Below are positions 44,314 through 53,683 of a stretch of 64,000 nt of DNA, in pieces (position 1 is the first letter of the stretch; the number at the start of each line of letters is the position of its first letter). The translations under genes and the position numbers were made by a program. The stretch spans positions 1-64,000 of the forward strand of contig CADEGF010000010.1 of assembly GCA_902826815.1 (NCBI GenBank), read 5' to 3'. The notes beneath the pieces were generated by a model. It had not been told where the DNA came from and searched no databases. It saw nothing but the letters and a program-made list of their open reading frames with translations. The stretch is from an uncultured Mycobacteriaceae bacterium (GTDB taxonomy: Bacteria; Actinomycetota; Actinomycetes; Mycobacteriales; Mycobacteriaceae).

Positions 44314-45966
44314 ATGTTCGTCGACCGCATCTTCACCAACGCTGCGGTGTTTCAGGCCGTCGGCGCCAAACCGGCCGACACCGTGGCCGTACGAGGCGAC
44401 ACCATCGTCGGCGTCGGTTGCGGCGTTGACCGTGATCTCGTCGGAAAGCACACGGAGATCAGCGATCTCGGTGGCGCCAGCCTACTGCCGGGGTTCATTG
44501 ACGCCCACGCGCATCCCGTTGCGGCCGGCATGGCCGCTCTGCGCTGTGACCTTTCCGGTCTCCCCCACGACCGCAGGTCATATCTCGCAGCACTCGGCGA
44601 CTACGGGGCGAGCCATCCGGATGAGCCGGTGATCGCAGGCGCCGGCTGGTACGGCGACGCCTTCCCTGACGGGTTTCCCACCCGCCACGACATCGACTCG
44701 GTGGTCGCTGATCGACCCGTGATCCTGACCAGTCACGACTACCACGGCGCCTGGGTGAACACCCGTGCACTCGAAATGGCCGGAATCACAGAGCAAACCG
44801 GCGATCCCGACGGCGGCCGTATCGTCCGCGACCGCGACGGCGAGCCGACCGGAATGCTGATGGACCGTGGCGGCGACGCCGTGAACGACCTGATCCCCGA
44901 AGTGACACCGGAGTTCATGCGGCACGCACTGCTCGAAGCGCAACGCAGACTGCACTCCGTAGGCGTCACCGGCTGGCAGGACGCCGCCGTCGGCGCGGAA
45001 TTCTTCGGCTTGAAGGACAACTTCGCCACCTACGTCGACGCCGACGACGCCGATGAGTTGACCGCGCGGGTCGTCGGGGCGCTGTGGTGGGAAACCGACC
45101 GTGGCGCCGAGCAACTCGATGAACTGTCTGCTCGTCGCAGCCGCACCGGTCACTCGCGATTCACCGCGAGCATGGTCAAGGTGATGCAGGACGGCATATG
45201 TGAAAACTGCACCGCCGCAATGCTGGCTCCGTACCGTGCCATCGCCGGAGACACCGATCTCATCGGTGATTCGTTCATTCCTCCCGACGAACTCAACAAG
45301 GTCACCGCTCTGTTGGCAGGTGCAGCGTTCGGCATCCACATGCACGCCGTCGGCGACCGCGCGGTACGGGAATGTCTCGACTCACTCGAATACGCGATAT
45401 CTCAACATCCGCAATCCGATGGGCGACACCAGATCGCGCATCTGGACGTGGTTGATCCGCAGGATATTCCGCGGTTCGGCAAGCTCGGCGTCATCGCCAA
45501 TATCCAGGCGCTCTGGGCTCGCAGGGACAAAGAGATCGTCGAGCGCAAGCTGGCTCTGCTCGGCCCCGAACGCGAATTGTGGCACTTCCCGTTCGCATCC
45601 CTTCAGCGCCACGGAGCCACGTTGGCGATGGGTAGCGATTGGCCGGTGACCGACCCGAATCCGCTGTGGGCGATCCACACCGCCGTACACCGGACCGGCA
45701 CGCACGCCGATCCGCACGCGATCGGCGACGGCGTCTTCGACACCCCGCTGCAACCGCAGGAAGGCATCAGCCTGCAATCAGCGATTCATGCCTATACCGC
45801 AGGCTCCGCCTACGCCAACCATCAAGATCGCGCAGGCCGCATCAGCGAAGGCATGCTCGCCGACCTTGTCATTCTCGACCGAAACATTTTCACCGCGGAC
45901 GACATCGGGACGGTCGGCATCGCACAGACACTCGTCGGAGGCGATACCGTCTACCACGCTTCATAG
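44314..45966 (+). CDS. YtcJ-like metal-dependent amidohydrolase
   Basis: A 550-residue amidohydrolase of the YtcJ/NfdA group. The metal motif DAHAH (His65, His67) starts the barrel, and MHAVGDRAV, QIAHLDVV and GSDWPVTDPNPL supply later ligands and the catalytic aspartate. The C-terminal HAYTAGSAYANHQDRAGRI is typical. Members hydrolyse amide or formamide bonds. It follows the GMC gene by 11 bp with GAAAGG before its ATG and overlaps the convergent nitrilase gene by 6 bp. Confidence 0.9.
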   Translation: MFVDRIFTNAAVFQAVGAKPADTVAVRGDTIVGVGCGVDRDLVGKHTEISDLGGASLLPGFIDAHAHPVAAGMAALRCDLSGLPHDRRSYLAALGDYGASHPDEPVIAGAGWYGDAFPDGFPTRHDIDSVVADRPVILTSHDYHGAWVNTRALEMAGITEQTGDPDGGRIVRDRDGEPTGMLMDRGGDAVNDLIPEVTPEFMRHALLEAQRRLHSVGVTGWQDAAVGAEFFGLKDNFATYVDADDADELTARVVGALWWETDRGAEQLDELSARRSRTGHSRFTASMVKVMQDGICENCTAAMLAPYRAIAGDTDLIGDSFIPPDELNKVTALLAGAAFGIHMHAVGDRAVRECLDSLEYAISQHPQSDGRHQIAHLDVVDPQDIPRFGKLGVIANIQALWARRDKEIVERKLALLGPERELWHFPFASLQRHGATLAMGSDWPVTDPNPLWAIHTAVHRTGTHADPHAIGDGVFDTPLQPQEGISLQSAIHAYTAGSAYANHQDRAGRISEGMLADLVILDRNIFTADDIGTVGIAQTLVGGDTVYHAS

Positions 45967-46752
45967 CCATAAGGCGCCAGCGTTGCGGTCGGCATCGCGG
46001 ATACCGCTGTGGATATCGACCGTGGCGACGAGGAACTCTGCGCCCTCGCCCTCACCGATGCGGCTGGCCTGCACTGCGATAGAGCCATCGGGCGCGATGA
46101 TCCTGCTCTTGCCCAACAACTGCCCGCCGCATTGGTTGGCCATCACCCACCACTGGCCGTTGACGAGAGCATTGGCCGGGTAGAGCACGTCCCACCAGGA
46201 TTCGGCCGCGGTCTCATATGCGGCAGGCTCGATGACCACTCGTGCTCCGCGCTTGTGCAACTCACGCGCGTAGGTGGGATGATCGCCGTCAAAGCACGTG
46301 CTCAGACCGACTCGGCCGATCCCGTCTACCTGCACCACCGTCGCTTCACTGCCGGCCGTGAACACCTTGTCCTCGTCCATCGGGCTGTACAGGTAGACCT
46401 TTCGGTGCGCGGCACGCAGCGTGCCGTCCGGCCCATAGACCACTGCCGTGTTGTAAAGCCTTTCACCGTCGCGCTCGGGCACCGTCCCGGCAAAGACCCA
46501 GATGCCATGTGCGCTCGCGGCCGCAGAAAGACGTTGGCCCCGAGGCCCATCGACGGCTTCAGCCGCCTCGTCCGCGTCCCGTCGCAGCGTCGCGGGGTCA
46601 TATCCGCAGGGCCACAGCTCGGGCAGAACGACCAGATCGCAGCCCCGCGCGACGAGTTGGTCCACGAACGCCAACGCATCGTGCAGGTTGCGATCCGGCT
46701 CGTTGCAGGCAGGCATCCACTGGGCTATTCCGATCGTGACGGCGCCAGTCAA
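45961..46752 (-). CDS. Carbon-nitrogen hydrolase (nitrilase superfamily)
   Basis: A 263-residue nitrilase-superfamily amidase with the triad Glu45 (LPELWPCG), Lys118 (HRKVYLY) and Cys153 (STCFDGDHP). The aspartate after Cys-Phe replaces the common tyrosine-based loop, so the substrate may be unusual. The TTG start at 46752 overlaps the membrane-protein stop by TTGA. Possible roles are omega-amidase or carbamoyl-amino-acid hydrolysis. It faces the amidohydrolase gene and may belong to the same nitrogen-release pathway, although it is transcribed separately. Confidence 0.87.
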   Translation of the reverse strand: MTGAVTIGIAQWMPACNEPDRNLHDALAFVDQLVARGCDLVVLPELWPCGYDPATLRRDADEAAEAVDGPRGQRLSAAASAHGIWVFAGTVPERDGERLYNTAVVYGPDGTLRAAHRKVYLYSPMDEDKVFTAGSEATVVQVDGIGRVGLSTCFDGDHPTYARELHKRGARVVIEPAAYETAAESWWDVLYPANALVNGQWWVMANQCGGQLLGKSRIIAPDGSIAVQASRIGEGEGAEFLVATVDIHSGIRDADRNAGALWL

Positions 46753-47474
46753 GTCGATGCTCCCGACATACCCCGTCTGCGCTCCCACGGCCACGTCATC
46801 AGAGCCCAGACTACGAGCACGATCGCGATCTCGGCCAGCAGGTAGATCGGCCACGGGCCCAGCGCATCCAAGACCGACGCGGTCGGCGGCTTCCTGTTGA
46901 GGTAGCCGTAGTTGGTTCCGGTGATCGCGTTGAACGTGATAGTGAACGCGGCCCACGCGAGCGTCACGACGATCGCGAACCGGTAGTCGCGCCACGTCGG
47001 TCTGTTCCGTTGCCCCCAGGTGAGATAGATGGCGGCCCAGACCACGAGCACGTGAAGGATGAAGAACGTCAGGAACAGATGGCTCGGGAAATCCGGTGCA
47101 CCCTCGTCGGGTGTTCCGATATCCGGCGTGATGAGTGCCTGTGAGCTGAGTACCAGACCCCAGTAGTACGCGAGAACGAAGGCCCAATGCCGCTGCGACC
47201 ACAGCGCATAGGCCGCCGTGAGCTCCGCGATGTCGCACAGTTGCAGCGGAATCGACGTTTGGATGTCGGGCCGGATCAGCTTGTAGACCAGCGCCACGAT
47301 GAACGCCGCGACGATCACCACCGCAAGCGCACGACCGAGCAGGCGCGCTTGCGCTTCTGTCTGTCTGCGTCCGATCCAGACCAAGAGCACGGCGCCGATC
47401 ACGAATACGGCGAGCACGGCCAGATGCGACGGACCGTACGCCGAGAACTCCCGTTGCGCAGCAAGCAGCTCCAC
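46749..47474 (-). CDS. TIGR02206-type integral membrane protein (YwaF-like)
   Basis: A membrane protein of about 241 residues with six or seven hydrophobic segments. It starts with FSAYGPSHLAVLAVFVIGAVLL and contains PLQLCDIAELTAAYAL and NAITGTNYGYLNRKPP, the family's marks. Function is unknown. The GTG at 47474 was chosen because the frame's first ATG (47519) lies only 3 bp from the divergent SDR gene, leaving no room for a promoter; the start is uncertain. Confidence 0.75.
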   Translation of the reverse strand: MELLAAQREFSAYGPSHLAVLAVFVIGAVLLVWIGRRQTEAQARLLGRALAVVIVAAFIVALVYKLIRPDIQTSIPLQLCDIAELTAAYALWSQRHWAFVLAYYWGLVLSSQALITPDIGTPDEGAPDFPSHLFLTFFILHVLVVWAAIYLTWGQRNRPTWRDYRFAIVVTLAWAAFTITFNAITGTNYGYLNRKPPTASVLDALGPWPIYLLAEIAIVLVVWALMTWPWERRRGMSGAST

Positions 47475-47522
47475 GTCATTTACGGTAATGCCACAACGAC
47501 GCTGAAGGGCGGAATACATCCC

Positions 47523-48263
47523 ATGTCATCACTACACGGCAAAGTCGTTTTCGTCACCGGCGCGTCCTCTGGTTTGGGCGCGGAAACCGCGCGGCTGCTG
47601 TCCCGCGAAGGCGCAACGGTTTTCGGCATCGCGAGGAACACCGACCGGCTCGCTGCGGTGTTCGCCGATGGAGAAGCCGGCGCCTACGCAACCGTGGAGT
47701 TGAGTTCGGCGTCGGCCTGCCGGGATGCGGTGCAGCGCTGCGTCGAGCAGTTCGGTCGGCTAGACGTGCTCGTCAACATCGCCGGAAGCCACCGGATGCG
47801 CCGCACGGAGACCATGACCGACGACGACTGGGCTGACGACCTCGCGGTCAACCTCAGCGGACCGTTCTACCTGTGCCGGGCGGCGCTCCCCCATCTGCTC
47901 GCGCAGGGCGGCAACATCGTCAACGTCGCCTCGATCGCCGGCGTCGAAGGCCAGGCCTACTCGGCCGGCTACTGCGCCGCCAAGCACGGCCTCATCGGCC
48001 TCACCCGTGCCCTTGCCGTCGAGTACACAGCGGATCGACTGCGCGTGAACGCGGTGTGCCCCGGCGGCATGCTGACGCAGGCGATCGAGAACTTCACCGC
48101 ACCGCAGGACGCCAACTTCGAGCTGATCATGCGCACCGTCTCGCCGCGCGGAATGATGGCCCCCCTCGATGTCGCCAACGTGATCGCATTCCTTGCAAGC
48201 GACGCCGCCGCCGCCGTCCACGGTGCGGTCTACCGGGTCGACAACGGCAAGGGCGCAGGGTGA
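47523..48263 (+). CDS. Short-chain dehydrogenase/reductase
   Basis: A 246-residue SDR: TGASSGLG near residues 12-19, VNIAGSHR, VASIAGVEG serine, and YCAAK. IARNTDR after strand two suggests NADP. The ATG has AAGGGCGG upstream. It stands alone on the plus strand between the YwaF-like gene and the copper-cluster dyad. Substrate unknown. Confidence 0.86.
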   Translation: MSSLHGKVVFVTGASSGLGAETARLLSREGATVFGIARNTDRLAAVFADGEAGAYATVELSSASACRDAVQRCVEQFGRLDVLVNIAGSHRMRRTETMTDDDWADDLAVNLSGPFYLCRAALPHLLAQGGNIVNVASIAGVEGQAYSAGYCAAKHGLIGLTRALAVEYTADRLRVNAVCPGGMLTQAIENFTAPQDANFELIMRTVSPRGMMAPLDVANVIAFLASDAAAAVHGAVYRVDNGKGAG

Positions 48264-48279
48264 ACAACCCGAACCGGTT

Positions 48280-48298
48280 CTACTAGGTGATGTAGTAG
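48280..48298. promoter_or_regulatory. CTACTA-N7-TAGTAG operator-like dyad
   Basis: A perfect 6-bp dyad with a 7-bp spacer, 21 bp upstream of the GTG at 48320. The TAC/GTA pattern resembles operators of BlaI/CopY-family repressors, which often control copper or cell-wall stress genes in actinobacteria. No such repressor is encoded nearby. Confidence 0.5.
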
Positions 48299-48319
48299 GC
48301 CGAAGGTAAAGTCCCCCGG

Positions 48320-48865
48320 GTGAGTACGCCGAAGTCGCGCGCACGCTGGATTCGCGGTGCGCTGGTGGGAGCGTGCTCGGCGATAGCTACCGCAGGCGCA
48401 CACGCAGGCGCGGGCGGCGGAATACCGCGAGGACAGGCACTGATCATCTTGGTGCTTGTCTGCGCGTCCATCGGAGCGGGACTGGCCGGGGCGACGCTCG
48501 AAGGGCGCCGCAGTCGGCTGCTCCTAGTCACCGGCGCCCTCGTCGCAGCCCAGTCGCTTGGCCACATTGTGCTGACGGTGACCACGGCCCATCACCACGG
48601 CGGCATCGTCGAAGTCACGCCGTCGATGGTCGCGGCGCACCTCGCCGCCGCCGTGGCGCTCGGCATTGCGATCACCTCGGTCGAATACCTCTACGTGGTG
48701 TGCACGTCGGTGCTGTGTTGGCTGCAACTGTTCTTCACGGCTGCACAGCGGCCGACGCCGCGTTCCGTGCGCATGGAGTCCGCCGACGTTGTCGCACCGT
48801 CGCGGCTCCGCTGCTCGGGTCCCGGCATGCGCGCACCACCGCGCTGCGTCCCGTCGCCCGCCTAG
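48320..48865 (+). CDS. Small integral membrane protein, first gene of the copper/heme cluster
   Basis: A 181-residue membrane protein with four hydrophobic segments (ALIILVLVCASIGAGLAGATL, LLLVTGALVAAQSLGHIVL, then two later ones). A HHHGG sequence lies in the loop after the second segment, a possible metal site. The C-terminus is arginine/proline-rich and cytoplasmic-looking. The start is GTG at 48320. No family was named with certainty; similar proteins precede PepSY and PCuAC genes in mycobacteria. The next gene starts 117 bp downstream. Confidence 0.65.
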   Translation: MSTPKSRARWIRGALVGACSAIATAGAHAGAGGGIPRGQALIILVLVCASIGAGLAGATLEGRRSRLLLVTGALVAAQSLGHIVLTVTTAHHHGGIVEVTPSMVAAHLAAAVALGIAITSVEYLYVVCTSVLCWLQLFFTAAQRPTPRSVRMESADVVAPSRLRCSGPGMRAPPRCVPSPA

Positions 48866-48982
48866 CGGACGATCAAAGTCAATTTCCTTCGCCGCGGTGA
48901 GACCGCGGTCTTTTCGCGTACCGCAGCGTCCTCTCGACGTCGCGCTATGCGCTTCCAGCCAGACCTGACCGAAAAGGCAACC

Positions 48983-50527
48983 ATGACCGGATCAACCCGG
49001 ACCCTTGAACCCAACGCGCCATCAACTGCTTCAAAGCGACGCGCCAACGCCGCTGTACTGCGCCGCATCTGGCGGATCCATTTCTGGGTGGCTCTGTTCG
49101 CCGCACCCGCACTGGTCGTTCTAGCGTGTTCTGGGCTGGTGATTCTCTACAGCCAGCCGCTGGACAACTTGCTGGACGGCGACCTCTTGGTGGTGAATCA
49201 AGGCGTCGAGGCCGTCCCGCTCGATGACCAGGTCGCCACCGCTCAACAGCATGTTGGCGGCGACTACTCCGTCGACGCGGTGACGCCACCGCCGGGACCT
49301 GGACGCTCGACGCGGATCGACTTTCTGCCACCCGATTCTGCCGAATACCCGGCAGGAGAAGCTAACGTCACACAGGTCTTCATCGATCCCTACACCGGCC
49401 AGTACCTGGGACAGCGCGCCGAATTGTCCGGCCTGGTCGGTTGGGCCAACCAATTGCACCGGATGTTCGGCAACGACGGGCCGAAGGTGCAACTGCCGTC
49501 CCTTGGACACCTGATCGCGCCGTCGGCTTACCCGCACGCAACGATTCCCGTCGGAATCGGCAACCTCTGGATGGAACTCACCGCGGTCTGGATACTCGTG
49601 CTGCTGTCGAGCGGGATCTATCTGTGGTGGCCAAGGGCGATCGAAGCGGCGAAACCGCTGCTGAGGATTCGATGGAACAGGGCCGGCCGCATTCGGTGGC
49701 GTGACGTGCACGCGTTGGTCGGCGTGGTGATCGCCGTAATCCTGACCGGTTATGTCCTTTCCGGTATGACCTGGTCACGGTACTGGGGTGAGAACTGGCG
49801 TGCGTTCTCGTCGACCGTCGCGCCGTCCGCCGGGATCGACGCTCCATCCACTCCGGCAACGATGGGTGACTACGACCGGTTGGGTCGGCGGATCGCGTGG
49901 GCTGCAACCGACGATCCCGTATACGCTTCCGCGCCCGACGATCATGCACCGCAGCGCCTTTCGTTCGCTGACATCGACCGAATCGCCAAAGGTGAGTACA
50001 TGGTGCCGGGATACGCGATCATCCCGCCATCGAATTCGACGGCAGACGGAGAAACGGTCTACGGCAGCTATACCGTCGTCAACGCGTGGCCGCAGAAGTT
50101 GTCCGAGCAGCGCACGCTTTATCTCAACCAGTTCACCGGGCAGACGATCACCAACGCAACTGCCGCTCAGGATGGCGCGTTGTCGAGGCTGACGAGCTTC
50201 GGTATCGCAATGCACATGGGTAACCAGTACGGGCTGCTCACCCGAATCTCGGCGACCATCGCGTGCTTGGGGATTCTGACCAGCGTGCTGACCGGGTTGC
50301 TGATGTGGTGGAAACGTCGTCCCGCCGGTAGCGCCGGGCTGCCCGGTCCGTCGGCCGAAGCCACCGGCTCGAACACCCCGACGCGAACTGTGATCGCCAT
50401 ATCCGCGGCCGCCGTCGTTCTTGGTGTCGTCTATCCGGTCTTCGGTGTCTCGCTTGTGTTTGTGCTCGCAGTCGACGCTCTGGTTACGCGCCGGAGGAAC
50501 TCGCCGAAAGTGGGTGCGCTGCAATGA
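48983..50527 (+). CDS. PepSY-associated transmembrane protein
   Basis: A 514-residue membrane protein of the PepSY_TM type. The first helix is IWRIHFWVALFAAPALVVLACSGLVILY, a PepSY-like external region follows (QVFIDPYTGQYLGQR), then HRMFG, further helices with DVHALVGVVIAVILTGYVLSGMTW, and a last helix LTGLLMWWKRRP. Conserved histidines in the first and third helices could bind heme or copper, as in iron-reductase-like members. ATG 48983 follows GAAAAGG. It overlaps the PCuAC gene by ATGA. Confidence 0.87.
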   Translation: MTGSTRTLEPNAPSTASKRRANAAVLRRIWRIHFWVALFAAPALVVLACSGLVILYSQPLDNLLDGDLLVVNQGVEAVPLDDQVATAQQHVGGDYSVDAVTPPPGPGRSTRIDFLPPDSAEYPAGEANVTQVFIDPYTGQYLGQRAELSGLVGWANQLHRMFGNDGPKVQLPSLGHLIAPSAYPHATIPVGIGNLWMELTAVWILVLLSSGIYLWWPRAIEAAKPLLRIRWNRAGRIRWRDVHALVGVVIAVILTGYVLSGMTWSRYWGENWRAFSSTVAPSAGIDAPSTPATMGDYDRLGRRIAWAATDDPVYASAPDDHAPQRLSFADIDRIAKGEYMVPGYAIIPPSNSTADGETVYGSYTVVNAWPQKLSEQRTLYLNQFTGQTITNATAAQDGALSRLTSFGIAMHMGNQYGLLTRISATIACLGILTSVLTGLLMWWKRRPAGSAGLPGPSAEATGSNTPTRTVIAISAAAVVLGVVYPVFGVSLVFVLAVDALVTRRRNSPKVGALQ

Positions 50528-51051
50528 CTCGCGTCTCGATCGGCATAGCGTTGAGTCTCTGCGCGCTTCTCGGATCCGGGTGCACGTCGTCGTCGGACCA
50601 CCACGAGGAAGCCATGGCGTCGACCGTCACCTTCAGGAATCAGTGGGCGAGTTCTGCCGAGACAGGTATGTCGGCGGTGTTCGGCACATTCGCCAACACC
50701 GGTCATCACGACGCGGTCATCGTGTCGGGTAACTCGCCGCTCGCGGGCCGAGTCGAAGTCCACGAAGTCGTGCCCGACGCTGCAGGCGTCAAGACGATGC
50801 GGCCGAAGGCAGGAGGTCTCACGGTGCCCGCCGGGGCGACGCGAGAGCTGATTCCCGGCGGCGATCACCTGATGCTGATGGATCTGAAGCAGCCTCTTGA
50901 ACCGGGTGCCGACGTGGCGCTGACGGTCGTCTTCGACGACGGCTCGACGCTCCCGGTCACCGCTCAGGTGCGCGACTTCGCGGGCGCCAACGAGGCGTAC
51001 ACGCCCGGCGACAAAGAGCCTGGGTCAGGCTCACACAGCGGCCATGGCTGA
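50524..51051 (+). CDS. PCuAC-type copper chaperone lipoprotein
   Basis: A 175-residue exported lipoprotein (lipobox GSGC, Cys20). The cupredoxin-like domain carries His80, Met92, His115 and Met117 (H-x11-M-x22-H-x-M), one residue longer in each gap than the textbook PCuAC motif. PCuAC proteins hand Cu(I) to cytochrome oxidase or related sites outside the membrane. A histidine-rich tail (SHSGHG) may add a metal site. It is translated between the PepSY and Dyp genes by overlaps of 4 and 8 bp, so the three probably work together. Confidence 0.9.
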   Translation: MTRVSIGIALSLCALLGSGCTSSSDHHEEAMASTVTFRNQWASSAETGMSAVFGTFANTGHHDAVIVSGNSPLAGRVEVHEVVPDAAGVKTMRPKAGGLTVPAGATRELIPGGDHLMLMDLKQPLEPGADVALTVVFDDGSTLPVTAQVRDFAGANEAYTPGDKEPGSGSHSGHG

Positions 51052-52261
51052 CGGGCCGGGCCGAAACGGTCCGCGGGTGAACCGGCGGCGCCTCCTCGCC
51101 GGGGGGGCCGCCGCCCTAGCGGCCGGAGCTGCGTCGACACAGTGCAGGGTTGCGCAATCAGCCTCTCCCCCTGATGGATTCGGCAGCTCGACGGTCCCGT
51201 TTACCGGTGCACATCAGGGCGGCGTGGCGACGGCGCCGCAGGCACATGCGCTCTTCGTTGCTCTGGACCTCATCCCGCATCCCGGCCGCGGCGCGCGGGA
51301 CACGCTCGCCGCAGTCCTCAAACTGTGGACATCGGATGCCGCGCGGTTGACCCAGGGCGAGGCGGCGCTTGCCGATACCGACCCCGAGCTCGCGGTGCGT
51401 CCAGCACGCCTCACGGTAACGGTCGGTCTCGGCCCCGCCGTGTTCGATCGGGTCGGACTGACGCACCTGCGGCCGCACTCGGTAGTCGAGTTGCCTGCCT
51501 TCGGCACCGATCGGCTTGACCCGAAATGGTGCGGCGGGGATCTGCTGGTTCAGATCTGCGCAGACGACCCGGTGGTCGTCGCTCACACCAGCCGGGTCCT
51601 GCTGAAGAACGTTCGAGCCATGACTCGGCAAAGGTGGCGGCAGAAGGGATTTCGCAACGCATACGGCTCGAACGTGTCCGGCGGCAGCATGCGCAATCTC
51701 ATGGGACAGGTCGACGGAACGGCGAACATCCACGACGAGCAGGGATTCGATCGACATGTCTGGGATGACGGTTCAAGCCAGCCGTGGTTCGCAGGCGGCA
51801 CAGTCCTCGTACTTCGGCGTATCCGTGCCGAGATGGACACCTGGGACGAACTCGACCGTGCGGGCAAGGAACTCGTCGTGGGACGTCGCCTCGACAGCGG
51901 GGCACCACTGACCGGCGATCGGGAATCTGATGAGCCCGATCTCGCTGCCAGTGTCGGCGGCATCCCGGTCATTCCGCACAACGCCCACATCGCGTTGGCT
52001 CGCCACCGCAACGATGACGAACAGTTCCTGCGTCGGCCATACAACTACGACGATGCCCCAGGCAGCGACCAGACGACTGACAGCGGTTTGATTTTCGCCG
52101 CATACCAACGCGACCCGGGCAGGCAATTCATCCCCGTGCAGCGGCGGTTGTCGGCAGCCGACGCGCTGAACCAATGGATCACCACCATCGGTTCAGCGAC
52201 GTTCGCAATCCTGCCCGGCATCGCGGCAGACGGCTTCATCGGCGAGACGCTGTTGGCGTGA
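51044..52261 (+). CDS. Tat-exported Dyp-type heme peroxidase
   Basis: A 405-residue dye-decolorizing peroxidase with a twin-arginine signal (NRRRLLAGG, residues 13-21), the GxxDG motif GQVDG with the catalytic aspartate, and the heme-histidine region IPHNAHIALARHRND followed by RRPYNYDD. It resembles EfeB of the EfeUOB iron system, but no EfeU or EfeO is present. It overlaps the PCuAC gene by 8 bp. A role in oxidative stress or heme/iron release at the cell surface is plausible. Confidence 0.92.
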   Translation: MADGPGRNGPRVNRRRLLAGGAAALAAGAASTQCRVAQSASPPDGFGSSTVPFTGAHQGGVATAPQAHALFVALDLIPHPGRGARDTLAAVLKLWTSDAARLTQGEAALADTDPELAVRPARLTVTVGLGPAVFDRVGLTHLRPHSVVELPAFGTDRLDPKWCGGDLLVQICADDPVVVAHTSRVLLKNVRAMTRQRWRQKGFRNAYGSNVSGGSMRNLMGQVDGTANIHDEQGFDRHVWDDGSSQPWFAGGTVLVLRRIRAEMDTWDELDRAGKELVVGRRLDSGAPLTGDRESDEPDLAASVGGIPVIPHNAHIALARHRNDDEQFLRRPYNYDDAPGSDQTTDSGLIFAAYQRDPGRQFIPVQRRLSAADALNQWITTIGSATFAILPGIAADGFIGETLLA

Positions 52262-52279
52262 GTACGCGGCCTGGCGACG

Positions 52280-53650
52280 TCAGACAGCCATTGCGACGGC
52301 CTTCTCGAGGTCGGCGAGCGAGTCCTCGAGGTGCATGAGCAGTCGTTGCAGGTGCGGAATGCTGCGGCGGCAGCCGACGAGCCCGAAGTCGAGGTTGTCG
52401 GCGTTGTTGGTCAGCGTGATGTTCAGGGCCTGGCCGTCCAACGCGATCGACAGCGGGTAGTTGCCGTCGAGTCGGGCGCCGCGCCAGTACAGCGGTTCGC
52501 GGGCACCCGGCACGTTGGAGATGACGATGTTGAACGGCGGAGGCGCCGACGACACGAAGCCGGGCACCAATGCGAGCGCGATGCCGGACATCAGGAACGC
52601 CGACAGCGCGAGCGCCTGGTTGCGGGGCAGCTCGGAGAACACCTTCTTGTTGTCACGCATCGACGTGTTGATCGCTTCGAGGCGCTTGGCGGGATCTTCT
52701 GTGTCGGTGGCGAGGTTGCACAGGATCGTGCCGACCATGTTGCCGCCGGCATCCTGCTCGTTTTCCGCGCGCAGGCTGACCGGGACCATCGCCACCAGAG
52801 GCGTCTCTGGCAGCGCGTTCTCCTCGACGAGGTACGCGCGCAACGCCCCCGAGCACATGGCCAGCACCACGTCGTTGACGGTGACCTCGGCCGCGGATTT
52901 GATCGCGCGGATCCGCGCAAGCGGCCACGACTGCGCGGCCACCCGCCGCGCTCCGCCGATCGGCACGTTGAACATCGTCTTGGGCGCGCGGAACGGCAGG
53001 GTCAACTGCTGTTCCAGCAGCGCGGCCCTCGCCACCGAGAGCGTGGACGGTGCAATCGAGGCCACCGACCCGACCGCACCGGCGATCGACTGCAGGGCCG
53101 ACCGTGACGCATCCGAGTTCTTGGTCCTGTGCTTCGGGCCGAGCGTCCACGGCACCCGGACCTCGCGGTCGTCGGGGTCCGTCGTCATCGAGCGAATCGT
53201 CAGGCGCTGCGCGGAGATACCGTCCAGCAGCGAATGGTGGATCTTGCTGTAGATCGCGAAGCGTCCGTCTTCGAGCCCCTCGACCAGGCTTGTCTCCCAC
53301 AACGGCCGGTGCCGATCGAGAAGGGTGCCGTGCAACCGCGACACCAGCTCGAGCAGTTCGCGGACGCGGCCGGGCTGCGGCAGCCCGGATCTGCGCAGGT
53401 GATAGTCGATGTCGACATCGTCGTCGAACGTCCACGCAACGTTGGCGATGCCGCCGAGCATCGTGGACGGATGCTTTCTGAACGTCGGCTGGAAGTCGTC
53501 GTTCTCGACGATCGTCTCGTGCAGTTCACGGATGAAATCCGGGCCGCTGCCCTCGGGAGGTTGGAACAGCTGCAGACCTGCGACGTGCATGGGATGTTCG
53601 CGGGATTCGCCGATGAGGAACATCGAATCGGTCGGCGAGATCAGCTTCAT
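52280..53650 (-). CDS. WS/DGAT diacylglycerol acyltransferase
   Basis: A 456-residue wax-ester synthase/acyl-CoA:diacylglycerol acyltransferase. The active site HHSLLDG is at residues 138-144. The N-terminal PTDSMFLIGESREHPMHVAG and the late segments NIVISNVPGAREPLYWRGAR and GGNMVGTILCNLATD are typical of mycobacterial members. It makes storage triacylglycerol or wax ester from acyl-CoA. ATG 53650 was chosen by homology of the N-terminus; the frame is open further upstream. It is divergent from the mycofactocin SDR gene, 33 bp away. Confidence 0.92.
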   Translation of the reverse strand: MKLISPTDSMFLIGESREHPMHVAGLQLFQPPEGSGPDFIRELHETIVENDDFQPTFRKHPSTMLGGIANVAWTFDDDVDIDYHLRRSGLPQPGRVRELLELVSRLHGTLLDRHRPLWETSLVEGLEDGRFAIYSKIHHSLLDGISAQRLTIRSMTTDPDDREVRVPWTLGPKHRTKNSDASRSALQSIAGAVGSVASIAPSTLSVARAALLEQQLTLPFRAPKTMFNVPIGGARRVAAQSWPLARIRAIKSAAEVTVNDVVLAMCSGALRAYLVEENALPETPLVAMVPVSLRAENEQDAGGNMVGTILCNLATDTEDPAKRLEAINTSMRDNKKVFSELPRNQALALSAFLMSGIALALVPGFVSSAPPPFNIVISNVPGAREPLYWRGARLDGNYPLSIALDGQALNITLTNNADNLDFGLVGCRRSIPHLQRLLMHLEDSLADLEKAVAMAV

Positions 53651-53683
53651 CGACGTGACGGTACGCTCCTGGGCGAGGTGACG

